From positions 372,001 to 436,000 of the forward strand of contig NZ_BMUT01000004.1 in assembly GCF_014650335.1 (NCBI RefSeq): a DNA stretch of 64,000 nt, in the 5' to 3' direction. The DNA is from Streptomyces hiroshimensis (lineage in GTDB: Bacteria > Actinomycetota > Actinomycetes > Streptomycetales > Streptomycetaceae). The stretch's first letter is position 1, and each line of letters begins with the position of its first letter. The notes under the pieces were generated by a model. That model made no database searches. It worked only from the letters and a program-made list of their open reading frames with translations, and was not told the origin of the DNA. The translations under genes were made by a program, and so were the position numbers. Below are positions 16,587 to 26,112 of the stretch, piece by piece.

Positions 16587-18206
16587 TCACCGCGCCCGCG
16601 CCACGCGCCCCTCGTCCCACACCGGCTCCGGGACCTCGCGGATCCGCCCGTCCGCACCGAAGACCAGGAAACGATCGAATGTACGAGCGAACCAGCGGTC
16701 GTGTGTGACACACAGCACCGTCCCCTCGTACGCCTCCAGACCCTCCTGGAGGGCCTCCGCGCTCTCCAGGTCCAGGTTGTCCGTGGGCTCGTCCAGGAGC
16801 AGCGCGGTCGTGCCCGCCAGCTCCAGGAGCAGGATCTGGAAGCGCGCCTGCTGCCCGCCCGAGAGCTTCTCGAAGGGCTGGTCGCCCTGCTTCTCCAGCT
16901 CGTAGCGCCGCAGGGCGGACATCGCGCCGCCGCGGTCCTTGGCGTGCTCCGTCCACAGGATGTCGACGAGCGTGCGGCCCACCAGCTCCGGGTGGGCGTG
17001 GGTCTGCGCGAAGTGGCCGGGGACGACCCGCGCCCCCAGCTTCCAGGAACCGGTGTGGGCCACGTCCTCCCCGGCCAGGAGCCGCAGGAAGTGCGACTTG
17101 CCCGAGCCGTTCGAGCCCAGCACCGCGACCCGCTCGCCGTAGAAGACCTCCAGGTCGAACGGCTTCATCAGGCCGGTCAGCTCCAGGCCGGCGCAGGTCA
17201 GCGCGCGGACGCCCGTCCGCCCGCCGCGCAGCCGCATCCGGATGTCCTGCTCGCGGGGCGGCTCAGGCGGCGGGCCCGCCTCCTCGAACTTGCGCAGCCG
17301 GGTCTGCGCGGCGGCGTAGCGGGAGGCCATGTCGTGGCTGACCGCGGCCGCCTGCCGCAGCGTGATCACCAGCTTCTTCAGCTGGGCGTGCTTCTCGTCC
17401 CAGCGCTTGCGCAGCTCCTCGAAGCGGGCGAAGCGGTCCTTGCGGGCCTGGTGGTACGTGGCGAAGCCGCCGCCGTGCACCCAGACGTCGCTGCCCGCCG
17501 GGCCCGGCTCGACGCTGATGATCTTCTCGGCGGCGCGGGCCAGCAGCTCGCGGTCGTGGGAGACGAAGAGGACGGTCTTCTTCGTCTCGCGCAGCTTCTC
17601 CTCCAGCCAGCGCTTGCCGGGGACGTCCAGGTAGTTGTCCGGCTCGTCGAGCAGGAGGACCTCGTCCGTGCCGCGCAGCAGCGATTCCAGGACCAGCCGC
17701 TTCTGCTCGCCGCCGGAGAGCGTGCGCACCTGGCGCCACTGCGCCTTCTCGTACGGGACGCCGAGCGCGGCCATGGTGCACATGTCCCACACGGTCTCGG
17801 CCTCGTAGCCGCGGGCCTCGGCCCAGTCGGACAGAGCCTGCGCGTAGGCCATCTGCGCGGCCTCGTCATCACTCTCCATGATCGCGAGCTCGGCGGCGTC
17901 GACCGCCTTCGCGGCCTCGCGGATGCGCGGCTGGGCGACGGAGACCAGCAGGTCACGGACGGTACGGTCGTCCCGCACCGAGCCCACGAACTGCGGCATC
18001 ACGCCCAGGCCGCCGCTGACGGAGACCGTGCCGCCGTGCGGCTGCAGCTCGCCGGCGATCAGGCGCAGCAGCGTGGTCTTGCCCGCGCCGTTGGCACCGA
18101 CGAGGGCGACCGCGGCGCCCTCGCCGACCCGGAAGGAGACATCGCCGAGGAGCACCCTCCCGTCCGGGAGGTAGTACTCCAGATGTCCCGCTTCCACATG
18201 TCCCAT
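16587..18206 (-). CDS. ABC-F family ATPase, 539 aa
   Basis: Two ABC domains lie in one chain with no membrane helices, as in ABC-F translation factors or ribosome-protection proteins. Domain 1 has GANGAGKTT, the signature LSGGEQKR and Walker B VLLLDEPDNYLD. Domain 2 has GSNGSGKSH, LSGGQQAR and ALLLDEPTDNLD. A charged helical linker (about residues 235-300, rich in Arg, Lys and Glu) joins them. ATG 18206 starts MGHVEAGHLEYYL, directly before the first beta-strand. It could be a housekeeping translation factor of the EttA or Uup type or a resistance factor; the short linker does not decide it. Confidence 0.9.
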   Translation of the reverse strand: MGHVEAGHLEYYLPDGRVLLGDVSFRVGEGAAVALVGANGAGKTTLLRLIAGELQPHGGTVSVSGGLGVMPQFVGSVRDDRTVRDLLVSVAQPRIREAAKAVDAAELAIMESDDEAAQMAYAQALSDWAEARGYEAETVWDMCTMAALGVPYEKAQWRQVRTLSGGEQKRLVLESLLRGTDEVLLLDEPDNYLDVPGKRWLEEKLRETKKTVLFVSHDRELLARAAEKIISVEPGPAGSDVWVHGGGFATYHQARKDRFARFEELRKRWDEKHAQLKKLVITLRQAAAVSHDMASRYAAAQTRLRKFEEAGPPPEPPREQDIRMRLRGGRTGVRALTCAGLELTGLMKPFDLEVFYGERVAVLGSNGSGKSHFLRLLAGEDVAHTGSWKLGARVVPGHFAQTHAHPELVGRTLVDILWTEHAKDRGGAMSALRRYELEKQGDQPFEKLSGGQQARFQILLLELAGTTALLLDEPTDNLDLESAEALQEGLEAYEGTVLCVTHDRWFARTFDRFLVFGADGRIREVPEPVWDEGRVARAR

Positions 18207-18262
18207 GGGCGGGATTCTCCCTGCTCTCCGGAGGGGCGACCAACCCGTTTTCGCGGTTTACG

Positions 18263-19378
18263 ATGCACGCCATGAGCTTTGGGCAGGCAGGGGCGTACGG
18301 GCCTCCGGGGGATCCGCAGCAGCCGAACCAGCAGCCGGGTCAGCCCTCGGGGCCGCCGTCAGGACCGCCGCCGGGCTCGCAGCCGATGCCGCCGGCCGGG
18401 CAGTTCGGTCCGCCGCCGGACCTGTCGCCGCAGCCGCAGCAGCCCGCGGCGCCGCCGCCCGTGGGGCAGCAGCCCCTGCCCCAGCAGCCGCAGCCGGTGC
18501 CGCAGCACCCCGTGCCGCCCGCACCGCCCGCGCCGTGGGCCTCCGGACCGGGCCGGGCCGCCTCGCAGGCCGCCTCGCAGACCCCCGACTGGAACGCCCT
18601 CGCCGACACCACCGCGGCCCGCGGCCGGCGCCGCAAGTGGGTGCTGATCGGCGGCGGCGCGCTGGCCACGGTCGCCGTCGCCGGCACCGTGGCGGCACTC
18701 GTCGTCGGCTCGCACAAGAGCGACAAGTCCGCCTCCGGCCTGCCCTCGCCGCAGAAGCTGCCGAGCTCCCCCGCCTCACCCGAGCCGTCGTTCTCGCAGG
18801 TCGCACCGCCGCCCCCGCCCAACCCGCGCGACTTCATAGCCAGTGCGGACAAGGACAAGGCGCCGCTCAGCACGAAGACGCTCTTCCCGCACAGCAAGCC
18901 CTCCCTCGACAAGCGCAAGTACGACCGCATCGACACGGCCACCACCGAGGACTGCGCCTCGGCCACGCAGGGCGGGCTCGGCTCCGTCCTCGCCGACAAC
19001 GGCTGCCGGAAGGTGCTGCGGGCGACGTACACGCGGGACGGGGTGGCCGTCACGGTCGGCGTGGCCGTCTTCGACACGAAGGCCGCCGCGGACAAGGCCA
19101 AGGAGCAGTCCACGGGGAACATCGCCTCGCTCTCGGGCGACGGCCCCTCCTTCTGCCGGAACACGGCGTGCCGCCTGACCGCCAATGCGGAGGGGCGCTA
19201 CGCGTACTTCACCGTGGCCGGCTTCCTGAACGGCAAGGCCGTGCCGGACGACGACAAGGAAGCCCTGCAGGCGGGCCGCGACGTGGCGGGCTACACGTTC
19301 CGCCGCATCATGGCCCGCGCGAACGCCCAGGCGTCGGCGTCGGTGGCGACCCCGACCCCGGGAAAGAAAGAGGCCTAG
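18263..19378 (+). CDS. Membrane-anchored protein with Pro/Gln-rich cytoplasmic tail, 371 aa
   Basis: Residues 1-100 are Pro/Gln/Gly-rich and disordered; a basic stop (RGRRRKW) precedes one membrane helix at about 128-150 (VLIGGGALATVAVAGTVAALVVG). A Pro-rich linker follows, then an outside domain of about 180 residues with two cysteine pairs (DCAS to NGCRK, and SFCRNTACRL). The layout is that of streptomycete envelope proteins of unknown role. Start is uncertain between ATG 18263 and ATG 18272; neither has a clear ribosome site, so the message may be leaderless. It is divergent from the ABC-F gene. Confidence 0.75.
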   Translation: MHAMSFGQAGAYGPPGDPQQPNQQPGQPSGPPSGPPPGSQPMPPAGQFGPPPDLSPQPQQPAAPPPVGQQPLPQQPQPVPQHPVPPAPPAPWASGPGRAASQAASQTPDWNALADTTAARGRRRKWVLIGGGALATVAVAGTVAALVVGSHKSDKSASGLPSPQKLPSSPASPEPSFSQVAPPPPPNPRDFIASADKDKAPLSTKTLFPHSKPSLDKRKYDRIDTATTEDCASATQGGLGSVLADNGCRKVLRATYTRDGVAVTVGVAVFDTKAAADKAKEQSTGNIASLSGDGPSFCRNTACRLTANAEGRYAYFTVAGFLNGKAVPDDDKEALQAGRDVAGYTFRRIMARANAQASASVATPTPGKKEA

Positions 19379-19406
19379 CGGCCCCGCCTTACGGCGTCAC
19401 CCCGCG

Positions 19407-20237
19407 TCACCCCGCGTCCCCGCTGTCCCCCGCCTCCCCGCCCTCCCCCACCGCCATGGGCGACGACGGCGGCGGCACCGTCGGCGCCTTCTGTTCTGCG
19501 CGTTCCAGTTTGGCCACCTGCGCGTCGACGAGTTCGGGCGGGATCTCGACGTCCTCCGGGTCGGCCAGGCTCGTGGCGAAGAACATCGCGAGCGTGGCGC
19601 CCGAGCGCACGACCGTGATCAGGCTCGGCGCCCGCTCCGCCGCGTTCTCCAGCCGGTACGCCACGGCCTCGTCCCCCAGCCGGGGCGCCGTGAGCGTCCG
19701 TACGGCCCGGAACTCCTGAGGTTCGCCCTCGCCCGTGCGCATACGGAAGCCGCCCGCGCACCGCGCGGCGGCGGACCGCAGCCCGTCGAGGGTGGAGACC
19801 GCGCCGTCACCCCGGTAGGTGGAGACGCGGATCATCCCCATGAGGCCCTGGAAGTCGAGATCCTCGCCGGCCTTGGCGAAGGTGTTGACGACGGACGCGG
19901 CGGGCGCGGGCCGCGGCCGGGAGCCGAGGGCCTCGACCAGGGGCCGGCAGGAGGCCTCGTCGGTGACGGGCCGCCCGCCGCCCGCCGCCCCGCTGCCCGC
20001 CCGTTCGATCTGGAAGCCGGGAACCTCGCGCGGCCCCAGCTCGACATGCCGGAGCTGAGCGGTGCTGAGTATCCGCACGGCACCGCGCGTGCCCTTGGCC
20101 TCGCCGCGGCCGCTGCCACGGCCGCCTCCTCCGCCGGAGCCGCCGTTCCCGTCGAGTCCGCCGTCGCCGCCACTGCCGCCGCAGCCCGCCGTCAGCCCGA
20201 GGGCCACGACCGCGGAGACCGCCACCATCGCCTTCAC
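19407..20237 (-). CDS. Lipoprotein of unknown function, 276 aa
   Basis: The signal peptide ends in the lipobox LTAG-Cys19, followed by a Gly/Ser-rich tether (residues 20-45). The mature domain, with VPGFQIERAGSG, ASCRPLVEALGSRP and AVAYRLENA, resembles the extracytoplasmic sensor-type domains of actinobacterial lipoproteins, but I cannot name a family. Two cysteines beside the lipid one could form a disulfide. GTG 20237 is the only start in front of the signal peptide. It is convergent with the membrane-anchored protein at 18263-19378. Confidence 0.75.
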   Translation of the reverse strand: MKAMVAVSAVVALGLTAGCGGSGGDGGLDGNGGSGGGGGRGSGRGEAKGTRGAVRILSTAQLRHVELGPREVPGFQIERAGSGAAGGGRPVTDEASCRPLVEALGSRPRPAPAASVVNTFAKAGEDLDFQGLMGMIRVSTYRGDGAVSTLDGLRSAAARCAGGFRMRTGEGEPQEFRAVRTLTAPRLGDEAVAYRLENAAERAPSLITVVRSGATLAMFFATSLADPEDVEIPPELVDAQVAKLERAEQKAPTVPPPSSPMAVGEGGEAGDSGDAG

Positions 20238-20325
20238 AGGGCCAGCCTCCCAGCGCCCGCGGGGTCCGTCCCCGCGCCACGCCCGGCCACACGGTTACCC
20301 TCTGGACTGCCGTTCGATCCGGCGC

Positions 20326-20356
20326 TTGACAGAGGGTTCGCGGCTACCCCTACAGT
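20326..20356 (+). promoter_or_regulatory. Strong candidate promoter for the glycosyltransferase; gap 20238-20656
   Basis: A perfect -35 TTGACA (20326-20331) is followed after 19 bp by TACAGT (20351-20356), or CTACAG at 18 bp. A second, weaker pair is TTGACG (20474-20479) with CACAAT (20499-20504), also 19 bp apart. The first would give a leader of about 295 bases in front of the glycosyltransferase. I see no gene or RNA family in the 419-bp gap. Confidence 0.5.
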
Positions 20357-20656
20357 TCGCTCGCCGAACGCACGGGCGCACTCCGTCTGTCCACCCGGCG
20401 CGCGACCTGGAACACCCGGTCCGGGGTACCGTCGCCGTGCGCCCCGTCTTCGACCCGGAGAACGATCTCACCCTTGACGTAAGCGACGTGACTCAAGCCA
20501 CAATGTAGCCTGCACAGGCAACCGAAACCCCTCCCAACGGTCTTAACCGACGGATCGGACCGGACCACCGAAGCTTCCGGCCGACAGGGGAGACCCGTAC
20601 ACCCAGGCCAGGGGGAAGGACGGACGCGCCGCCCGTAACGCCGCGCACACACCGCC

Positions 20657-22783
20657 ATGAAGATCTCTTTCCTTTTGCAGAACGCCTACGGCATCGGCGG
20701 CACGATCCGCTCCACCTTCAACGTCGCCAGTGCGCTCGCCGCCCGGCACGACGTGGAGATCGTGTCCATCCACAGGACCGGTGGCACACCCAAGCTCCCC
20801 CTGCACCGCAAGGTGAAGCTGGTCCACCTCATCGACACCCGCGCCGAGACCGGCGCCGACCGGGACAACCCGCTCCTTGAGCAGGACAGCGCCCACATCC
20901 CGCCCGTCGAGGCCAAGGGCGCCCACTTCAGCGCCCTGACCGACAAGCGCGTCGCCGAGCACCTCGCCCGCACCGACGCCGACGTCGTCGTCGCCACCCG
21001 CCCCGGCCTCGTCATGTACCTGGCCGAATTCGGGCAGGAGCGCTATCTGCGGATCGGCCAGGAGCACCGGATCTACGGCACCCACGAGCCGAACATCCGC
21101 GCCGCCCAGGACCTCGCCATCCCGCACCTGGACGCCCACACCGCCGTCTCCGACGCCGACGCCGCGACGCACCGCGAGCAGTTCCCGGACGTCAAGACGA
21201 AGCTCATCGCGCTGCCCAACGGCGTCCCCGCCTCCGAGGTCGAGCCCTCCGACGGCAAGGCCAAGCTCGTCGTCGCCGCCGGCCGCCTCATCCCCGTCAA
21301 GCGCTACGACCTCCTCGTCAAGGCCTGGGAGACCGTCGCCGCCGCCCGCCCCGACTGGAAGCTGCGCATCTACGGCCGCGGCCCCCAGCAGGCGAAGCTG
21401 CGCGAGCAGATCGACCAGCTCGGCCTCACCGAGCACATCACCCTCATGGGCGCCCACTCCCCCATCGAGACCGAGTGGGCCAAGGGCTCCATCGCCGCCG
21501 TCACCTCCCGCGAGGAGTCCTTCGGCATGACGATCGTGGAGGCCATGAACTGCGGCGTCCCCGTCGTCGCCACCGACTGCCCGCACGGCCCCGGCGAGAT
21601 CATCAAGGACGGCCACGACGGCCTCCTCGTCACCAACCTCGACAGCGACGCCATCGCCAAGGGCCTCCTCAAGCTCATCGAGGACGACGAGCTGCGGCGC
21701 ACCATGGGCAAGAACGCCCTCGTCTCCGCCGAGCGCTACCACCCCGACGCCATCGCCCGCCGCTACGAGGAGCTCATCGAGAGCCTCGGCGGGGTCCGCG
21801 ACGGCTCCGCCCCGGCAGCCGCCCCCGCGGGCTCCGGGACCGCCGAGCGCAAGCCCGCGCCCGTCCCGCTGACGAAGATGCTGCGCCGCACCGCCGGCAA
21901 GATCCTCCGCCCGCTGCGCCGCGGCGTCGCCAGGCCCTCCACCCCGCCGGTGAAGGCCGCGCTCAAGGAGATCGTCCGCAAGCCCCTGCGCTGCACCGCC
22001 TCCTGCCGCATCGACGCCGACGGCAACATCCTCGTCTCCGTCGACCGCAAGGGCCTCTCGGGCGAGAAGCTCTCCCTCACGGTCACCCGCCGCAAGGAGG
22101 GCAAGCCCGTCGCCGTGCCCCTGAAGGCACCGGTGGGCCCGAAGGACCCGTACACCGCCGTCCTCGACCGCAAGCAGCTGCGCCTGGGCGAGGGCCGCTG
22201 GGACCTCCACGTCGTCCGCGGCGACGACGGCGCCCGCCGCCGCGTCGTCTCCCACCTCGCCGAGGGCCGCGGCCTGGTCGAGCTGGAGCCGCTGCCCGGC
22301 GCCCCCTTCACCTGGTGGGTGCCCTACCCGACGGTCGACGGCTTCCTCGCCCTGCGCGCCTGGAACCGCCCCGTCCACGCCGAGGCCCGCCTCGTCCGCC
22401 AGGACGAGACCGCGCTCACGGTCGAAGGCACCCTGCACGGCGCCGAGTTCACCGACGGCGCCGAGCCGGTCCTCGTCGCCACCCCGCGCGCGGAGACCGC
22501 CGACCGGGTGACCGCCGAGGTCACCGCCGTCGACAGCACGACCTTCCGCGTGACCGTCCCCTACGCCGACCTGCGGCACGCCCGCGGCACGGGCGGGGGG
22601 AACGAGGAGAGCACAGTCTGGGACCTGGCCCTGCGCCTGACCCCGGACGGCGAGCCGGTCAAGGTGGCCCGCCTCGTCGGCGACATCGTCGACCGCAACA
22701 AGACGGACCTGTACCCGAAGGTCGACGGCATCAAGCCGTACTTCACGGTCAACAGCGACCTGGCGATCAGCTGCCCGGCCTGA
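20657..22783 (+). CDS. Family 4 glycosyltransferase with C-terminal extension, 708 aa
   Basis: Residues 1-375 form a GT-B fold glycosyltransferase: QNAYGIGGTIRS in the acceptor half, VVAAGRLIPVKRYDLLVKAW at the start of the nucleotide-sugar half, and the retaining E-x7-E element in EESFGMTIVEAM, then GPGEIIKDG. A disordered linker (385-400) leads to about 300 residues of beta-rich sequence of no known family (SCRIDADGNILVSVDRKGL, WWVPYPTVDGFLALRAWNR). The extension resembles those on streptomycete wall-polymer glycosyltransferases, so an envelope glycan role is likely, but donor and acceptor are unknown. ATG 20657 lacks a clear ribosome site. Confidence 0.85.
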   Translation: MKISFLLQNAYGIGGTIRSTFNVASALAARHDVEIVSIHRTGGTPKLPLHRKVKLVHLIDTRAETGADRDNPLLEQDSAHIPPVEAKGAHFSALTDKRVAEHLARTDADVVVATRPGLVMYLAEFGQERYLRIGQEHRIYGTHEPNIRAAQDLAIPHLDAHTAVSDADAATHREQFPDVKTKLIALPNGVPASEVEPSDGKAKLVVAAGRLIPVKRYDLLVKAWETVAAARPDWKLRIYGRGPQQAKLREQIDQLGLTEHITLMGAHSPIETEWAKGSIAAVTSREESFGMTIVEAMNCGVPVVATDCPHGPGEIIKDGHDGLLVTNLDSDAIAKGLLKLIEDDELRRTMGKNALVSAERYHPDAIARRYEELIESLGGVRDGSAPAAAPAGSGTAERKPAPVPLTKMLRRTAGKILRPLRRGVARPSTPPVKAALKEIVRKPLRCTASCRIDADGNILVSVDRKGLSGEKLSLTVTRRKEGKPVAVPLKAPVGPKDPYTAVLDRKQLRLGEGRWDLHVVRGDDGARRRVVSHLAEGRGLVELEPLPGAPFTWWVPYPTVDGFLALRAWNRPVHAEARLVRQDETALTVEGTLHGAEFTDGAEPVLVATPRAETADRVTAEVTAVDSTTFRVTVPYADLRHARGTGGGNEESTVWDLALRLTPDGEPVKVARLVGDIVDRNKTDLYPKVDGIKPYFTVNSDLAISCPA

Positions 22784-22790
22784 AAACCCC

Positions 22791-22860
22791 ATCGCCGGAC
22801 GGCCCTGTAACAACAGAGCCGTCCGGCGATTGAGGACCGGGGTCCGGGGCAGAGCCCCGA
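22791..22860. repeat. Dispersed palindromic element, complete copy, acting as terminator
   Basis: A perfect 13-bp stem (ATCGCCGGACGGC at 22791-22803 with 22818-22830) is followed by TGAGGAC and a second GC hairpin (GGGGTCCGGGGC-AGA-GCCCC). This two-part layout is frequent between streptomycete genes. It lies 7 bp past the glycosyltransferase stop and just before the truA stop, so it can end both transcripts. Confidence 0.75.
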
Positions 22861-22863
22861 TCT

Positions 22864-23718
22864 CTAGCAGCAACCCGCTCCGGGCAGCGTCCTCTTGTTC
22901 CGCGCCGCCAAGTTCCGCGCCGCCAGCTCGGAGTCGGCCGGATAGCCGACCTCCTCCAGGGTGAGCCCGTGCGGACGCACCACGTGCACGGCCGAATCGC
23001 GCACCCGCGCGGCCAGCACCTTGCCCGGCCAGTCCACCGGCCGGTGCCCGTCACCGACGAACAGCAGCGCGCCCACCAGCGACCGCACCATGTTGTGGCA
23101 GAACGCGTCCGCCTTCACCGTCGCCGTGATGACGCCGGAGGCATCCCGCTCCCAGCTCAGCTGCTGCAGCGTACGAATCGTCGTCGCGCCCTCGCGCCGC
23201 TTGCAGTAGGCGGCGAAATCGTGCTCGCCGATCAGCGCCTTCGAGGCCGCGTTCATCGCATCGACGTCCAACGGCCAGTCGTGCCACAGCACATGACCGC
23301 GCAACAGCGGATCGACACCACCGTGATGGTCCGTCACCCGGTAGGCGTAGCGCCGCCAGATCGCGGAGAAGCGCGCATTGAACCCGGCCGGCGCCTCGGC
23401 GACCTTCCACACCCGTACGTCGTGCGACAGCCGCCCCGCCAGCCGGCGCAGCAGCTTCTCCTCGTGCTCGGCCCACACCTCGGCCGGCAGGTCGACGTGC
23501 GCGACCTGGCCCCGGGCGTGCACTCCGGAGTCGGTACGGCCCGCGACCGTCAGCTCGTACGTCTCCTTGGACCGCGTCACGGTCCGGATCGCGGCCTCCA
23601 GCTCGCCCTGCACCGTGCGCTGGCCCTCGCGCTGCTTGGCCCAGCCGGAGAAGTCCTTGCCGTCGTACGACAGGTCCAGCCGCACCCGTACGTAACCGGG
23701 TGCCACCTCGTCACTCAC
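22864..23718 (-). CDS. truA: tRNA pseudouridine(38-40) synthase
   Basis: TruA isomerises uridines 38-40 in the anticodon stem of many tRNAs. The 284-residue protein has the catalytic Asp63 in [15 protein letters not shown], the N-terminal [16 protein letters not shown], and the late motifs [15 protein letters not shown] and [20 protein letters not shown] 23718 fits the family start. It follows rplQ, as usual in actinobacteria, but a strong hairpin (23743-23777) lies between them. The C-terminal 25 residues, ending in CC, are variable. Confidence 0.95.
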   Translation of the reverse strand: MSDEVAPGYVRVRLDLSYDGKDFSGWAKQREGQRTVQGELEAAIRTVTRSKETYELTVAGRTDSGVHARGQVAHVDLPAEVWAEHEEKLLRRLAGRLSHDVRVWKVAEAPAGFNARFSAIWRRYAYRVTDHHGGVDPLLRGHVLWHDWPLDVDAMNAASKALIGEHDFAAYCKRREGATTIRTLQQLSWERDASGVITATVKADAFCHNMVRSLVGALLFVGDGHRPVDWPGKVLAARVRDSAVHVVRPHGLTLEEVGYPADSELAARNLAARNKRTLPGAGCC

Positions 23719-23742
23719 CAGGTGTTCCTCTCAGAAATGCGG

Positions 23743-23777
23743 GACGGGCCCGCCCCCGGAAAAGGGGCGGGCCCGTC
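23743..23777 (-). terminator. Strong hairpin between rplQ and truA
   Basis: A perfect 14-bp stem GACGGGCCCGCCCC with its complement around a seven-base loop, 20 bp after the rplQ stop. It is the likely end of the infA-rplQ operon; truA may be read through or have its own promoter. Confidence 0.85.
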
Positions 23778-23797
23778 ACTGACACGCATCAGCGTCG

Positions 23798-24262
23798 TCA
23801 GGCGTCCTTCGACTCCTCGGCCGGAGCCTCGGCAGCAGCCTCGGACTCCTTGACCGCACGCTTGGTGGCGGCCTCGGCCTCGGCGACGGTCGCCTTCTTG
23901 GCGATCTCGCCCTCGACCAGCTCGATCACGGCCATGGGCGCGTTGTCGCCACGGCGGTTACCGATCTTGGTGATACGGGTGTAGCCACCCGGACGCTCGG
24001 CGAAGCGCGGAGCGATCTCGGTGAAGAGCACGTGCACGATGCTCTTGTCCGTGATCGTCTGCAGCACCTGGCGACGGTTGTGGATGTCGCCCTTCTTCGC
24101 CTTGGTGATCAGGCGCTCGGCGACCGGACGCAGGCGGCGGGCCTTGGCCTCGGTCGTCGTGATGCGGCCGTGCTCGAAGAGCGACTTGGCGAGGTTCGCC
24201 AGCATCAGCTTCTCGTGCGCGGCACCGCCGCCCAGACGGGCACCCTTGGTGGGACGCGGCAT
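23798..24262 (-). CDS. rplQ: 50S ribosomal protein L17
   Basis: The family start [24 protein letters not shown] is intact, followed by [19 protein letters not shown] and [24 protein letters not shown]. From about residue 125 the protein continues in an Ala/Glu-rich tail of 30 residues, an actinobacterial feature. ATG 24262 has AGGAG six bases before it. It is separated from rpoA by 185 bp that contain a dispersed repeat (24360-24414). Confidence 0.96.
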   Translation of the reverse strand: MPRPTKGARLGGGAAHEKLMLANLAKSLFEHGRITTTEAKARRLRPVAERLITKAKKGDIHNRRQVLQTITDKSIVHVLFTEIAPRFAERPGGYTRITKIGNRRGDNAPMAVIELVEGEIAKKATVAEAEAATKRAVKESEAAAEAPAEESKDA

Positions 24263-24359
24263 GGTGTTTCTCCTAGGTGTCTGCCCCGGCCGTATCAGGT
24301 ACCGGGGTCAGTATCCGAGCAGGCGGTTGCCTGTCGGAGATCCGAGGCTGCGCCCCGGA

Positions 24360-24414
24360 GGGTCCGCGCCCCGTAAGGGGCGCGGGGAACTGCGCGACCA
24401 GCCGAAGCGGACCC
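24360..24414. repeat. Dispersed palindromic repeat between rpoA and rplQ
   Basis: Inner hairpin CGCGCCCC-GTAA-GGGGCGCG (24365-24384) and an outer perfect stem GGGTCCGC (24360-24367) with GCGGACCC (24407-24414) enclose GGGAACTGCGCGACCAGCC. The GGGGCGCGGGGAACTGCGCGA signature is, from memory, one of the commonest extragenic repeats in Streptomyces. The two stems share three bases, so they cannot both form fully. Confidence 0.7.
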
Positions 24415-24447
24415 GCAGCCGAGATCAGACCGTAAAGGCCCGAGCTC

Positions 24448-25470
24448 TTAGTACTGCTCGGTCTCGACGAAACCGGCGTCCGCGTCGTCGTCCGCGCCAA
24501 AGGCGTCGGCCGCAGCGGTCGGGTCGAATCCGGGCGGGCTGTCCTTGAGGGCCAGGCCCATGCCGGCCAGCTTCGCCTTGACCTCGTCGATCGACTTCGC
24601 ACCGAAGTTGCGGATGTCGAGCAGGTCGGCCTCGGAGCGGGCGACGAGCTCACCCACGGAGTGGATGCCCTCGCGCTTGAGGCAGTTGTACGACCGAACG
24701 GTGAGCTCAAGCTCCTCGATCGGCAGCGCCAGGTCGGCGGCCAGGGCGGCGTCCGTCGGGGACGGGCCCATGTCGATGCCCTCGGCGTCGATGTTGAGCT
24801 CACGGGCCAGACCGAACAGCTCGACCAGGGTCTTACCGGCGGACGCCATGGCGTCGCGCGGGCGCATGGCCTGCTTGGTCTCGACGTCGACGATCAGCTT
24901 GTCGAAGTCGGTGCGCTGCTCGACTCGGGTCGCCTCGACCTTGTAGGTGACCTTGAGAACCGGCGAGTAGATGGAGTCGACCGGGATACGGCCGATCTCC
25001 TGGCCCACCTGCTTGTTCTGGACGGCGGAGACGTAGCCGCGACCGCGCTCGACGGTCAGCTCCATCTCCAGCTTGCCCTTGGCGTTCAGGGTCGCCAGGA
25101 CCAGGTCGGGGTTGTGCACCTCGACGCCGGCCGGCGGGGCGATGTCGGCGGCGGTGACCAGACCCGGGCCCTGCTTGCGCAGGTACATCACGACCGGCTC
25201 GTCGTGCTCCGAGGAGACGACCAGCTGCTTGATGTTCAGGATGAGGTCGGTGACGTCCTCCTTGACGCCCGGCACGGTGGTGAACTCGTGCAGGACACCG
25301 TCGATGCGGATGGACGTGACCGCCGCACCCGGGATCGAGGAGAGGAGCGTACGACGCAGGGAGTTGCCGAGGGTGTAGCCGAAGCCCGGCTCCAGCGGCT
25401 CGATCACGAACCGCGAGCGGAACTCGTCGACGACCTCTTCGGTCAGCGAGGGGCGCTGAGCGATCAGCAT
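24448..25470 (-). CDS. rpoA: RNA polymerase alpha subunit
   Basis: The 340-residue protein has the N-terminal assembly domain ([28 protein letters not shown]), the dimer and beta/beta' contact regions, a short linker and the C-terminal DNA-binding domain ([32 protein letters not shown]). The acidic end [18 protein letters not shown] is typical of actinobacteria. ATG 25470 follows AAGGA. It is read from infA-rpmJ-rpsM-rpsK; a hairpin (25532-25569) lies between rpsK and this gene and may tune its level. Confidence 0.97.
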   Translation of the reverse strand: MLIAQRPSLTEEVVDEFRSRFVIEPLEPGFGYTLGNSLRRTLLSSIPGAAVTSIRIDGVLHEFTTVPGVKEDVTDLILNIKQLVVSSEHDEPVVMYLRKQGPGLVTAADIAPPAGVEVHNPDLVLATLNAKGKLEMELTVERGRGYVSAVQNKQVGQEIGRIPVDSIYSPVLKVTYKVEATRVEQRTDFDKLIVDVETKQAMRPRDAMASAGKTLVELFGLARELNIDAEGIDMGPSPTDAALAADLALPIEELELTVRSYNCLKREGIHSVGELVARSEADLLDIRNFGAKSIDEVKAKLAGMGLALKDSPPGFDPTAAADAFGADDDADAGFVETEQY

Positions 25471-25531
25471 GCGATGAATCCTTCAGTCATGGACACCCAC
25501 TATTTGATGTCCCGAGGTATGACAAGGGTAC

Positions 25532-25569
25532 GGGCGGCACGGCCCCCCGCAAGGGAAGCCGTACCGCCC
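25532..25569 (-). other. Intercistronic hairpin between rpsK and rpoA
   Basis: GGGCGGCACGGC (25532-25543) pairs with its complement at 25558-25569; one pair is G-U. The loop has 14 bases. No U-tract follows on the minus strand, so partial termination or RNA processing is more likely than full termination. Confidence 0.55.
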
Positions 25570-25603
25570 AGACCCTCAAGGCAGCAGCCGAAGCCGCGCC
25601 GCG

Positions 25604-26008
25604 TCAGACGCGACGACGCTTCGGGGGGCGGCAGCCGTTGTGCGGGGTCGGGGTGACGTCCTGGATGGAGCCAACCTCGAGGCCGGTCGCCTGGAGCGAA
25701 CGGATGGCGGTCTCACGACCGGAGCCCGGGCCCTTGACGAAGACGTCGACCTTGCGCATGCCGTGCTCCTGCGCGCGACGCGCGGCCGACTCGGCGGCCA
25801 TCTGCGCGGCGAACGGGGTGGACTTGCGCGAGCCCTTGAAGCCGACGTGGCCGGCGGAGGCCCAGGAGATCACGTTGCCGGTCGGGTCCGTGATGGACAC
25901 GATCGTGTTGTTGAACGTGCTCTTGATGTGCGCGTGGCCGTGAGCGACGTTCTTCTTTTCCTTGCGGCGCACCTTCTTGGCAGCGCCCTGACGACCCTTG
26001 GGGGGCAT
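25604..26008 (-). CDS. rpsK: 30S ribosomal protein S11
   Basis: The 134-residue protein has [33 protein letters not shown] and the C-terminal [12 protein letters not shown], which lines the platform of the small subunit. ATG 26008 has AGGAG at good spacing. It lies between rpsM and rpoA as in most bacteria; rpsD, which often follows in other phyla, is absent here, as in actinobacteria. Confidence 0.97.
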   Translation of the reverse strand: MPPKGRQGAAKKVRRKEKKNVAHGHAHIKSTFNNTIVSITDPTGNVISWASAGHVGFKGSRKSTPFAAQMAAESAARRAQEHGMRKVDVFVKGPGSGRETAIRSLQATGLEVGSIQDVTPTPHNGCRPPKRRRV

Positions 26009-26112
26009 GTCTTACTCCTGATGGAGGGAGGTGGTCGGTCCTACAGCGAAGACCGCTGGAATGCGGCCGACCCGGGGGTTGCCCCCCGGAGCACCGCAGC
26101 GTCCGCTGTGGA

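Noticed and set aside
20543-22873. Minus-strand frame of 776 codons opposite the glycosyltransferase
   Set aside because: Low-complexity Gly/Val/Asp-rich composition, while the plus strand carries clear GT-B motifs.
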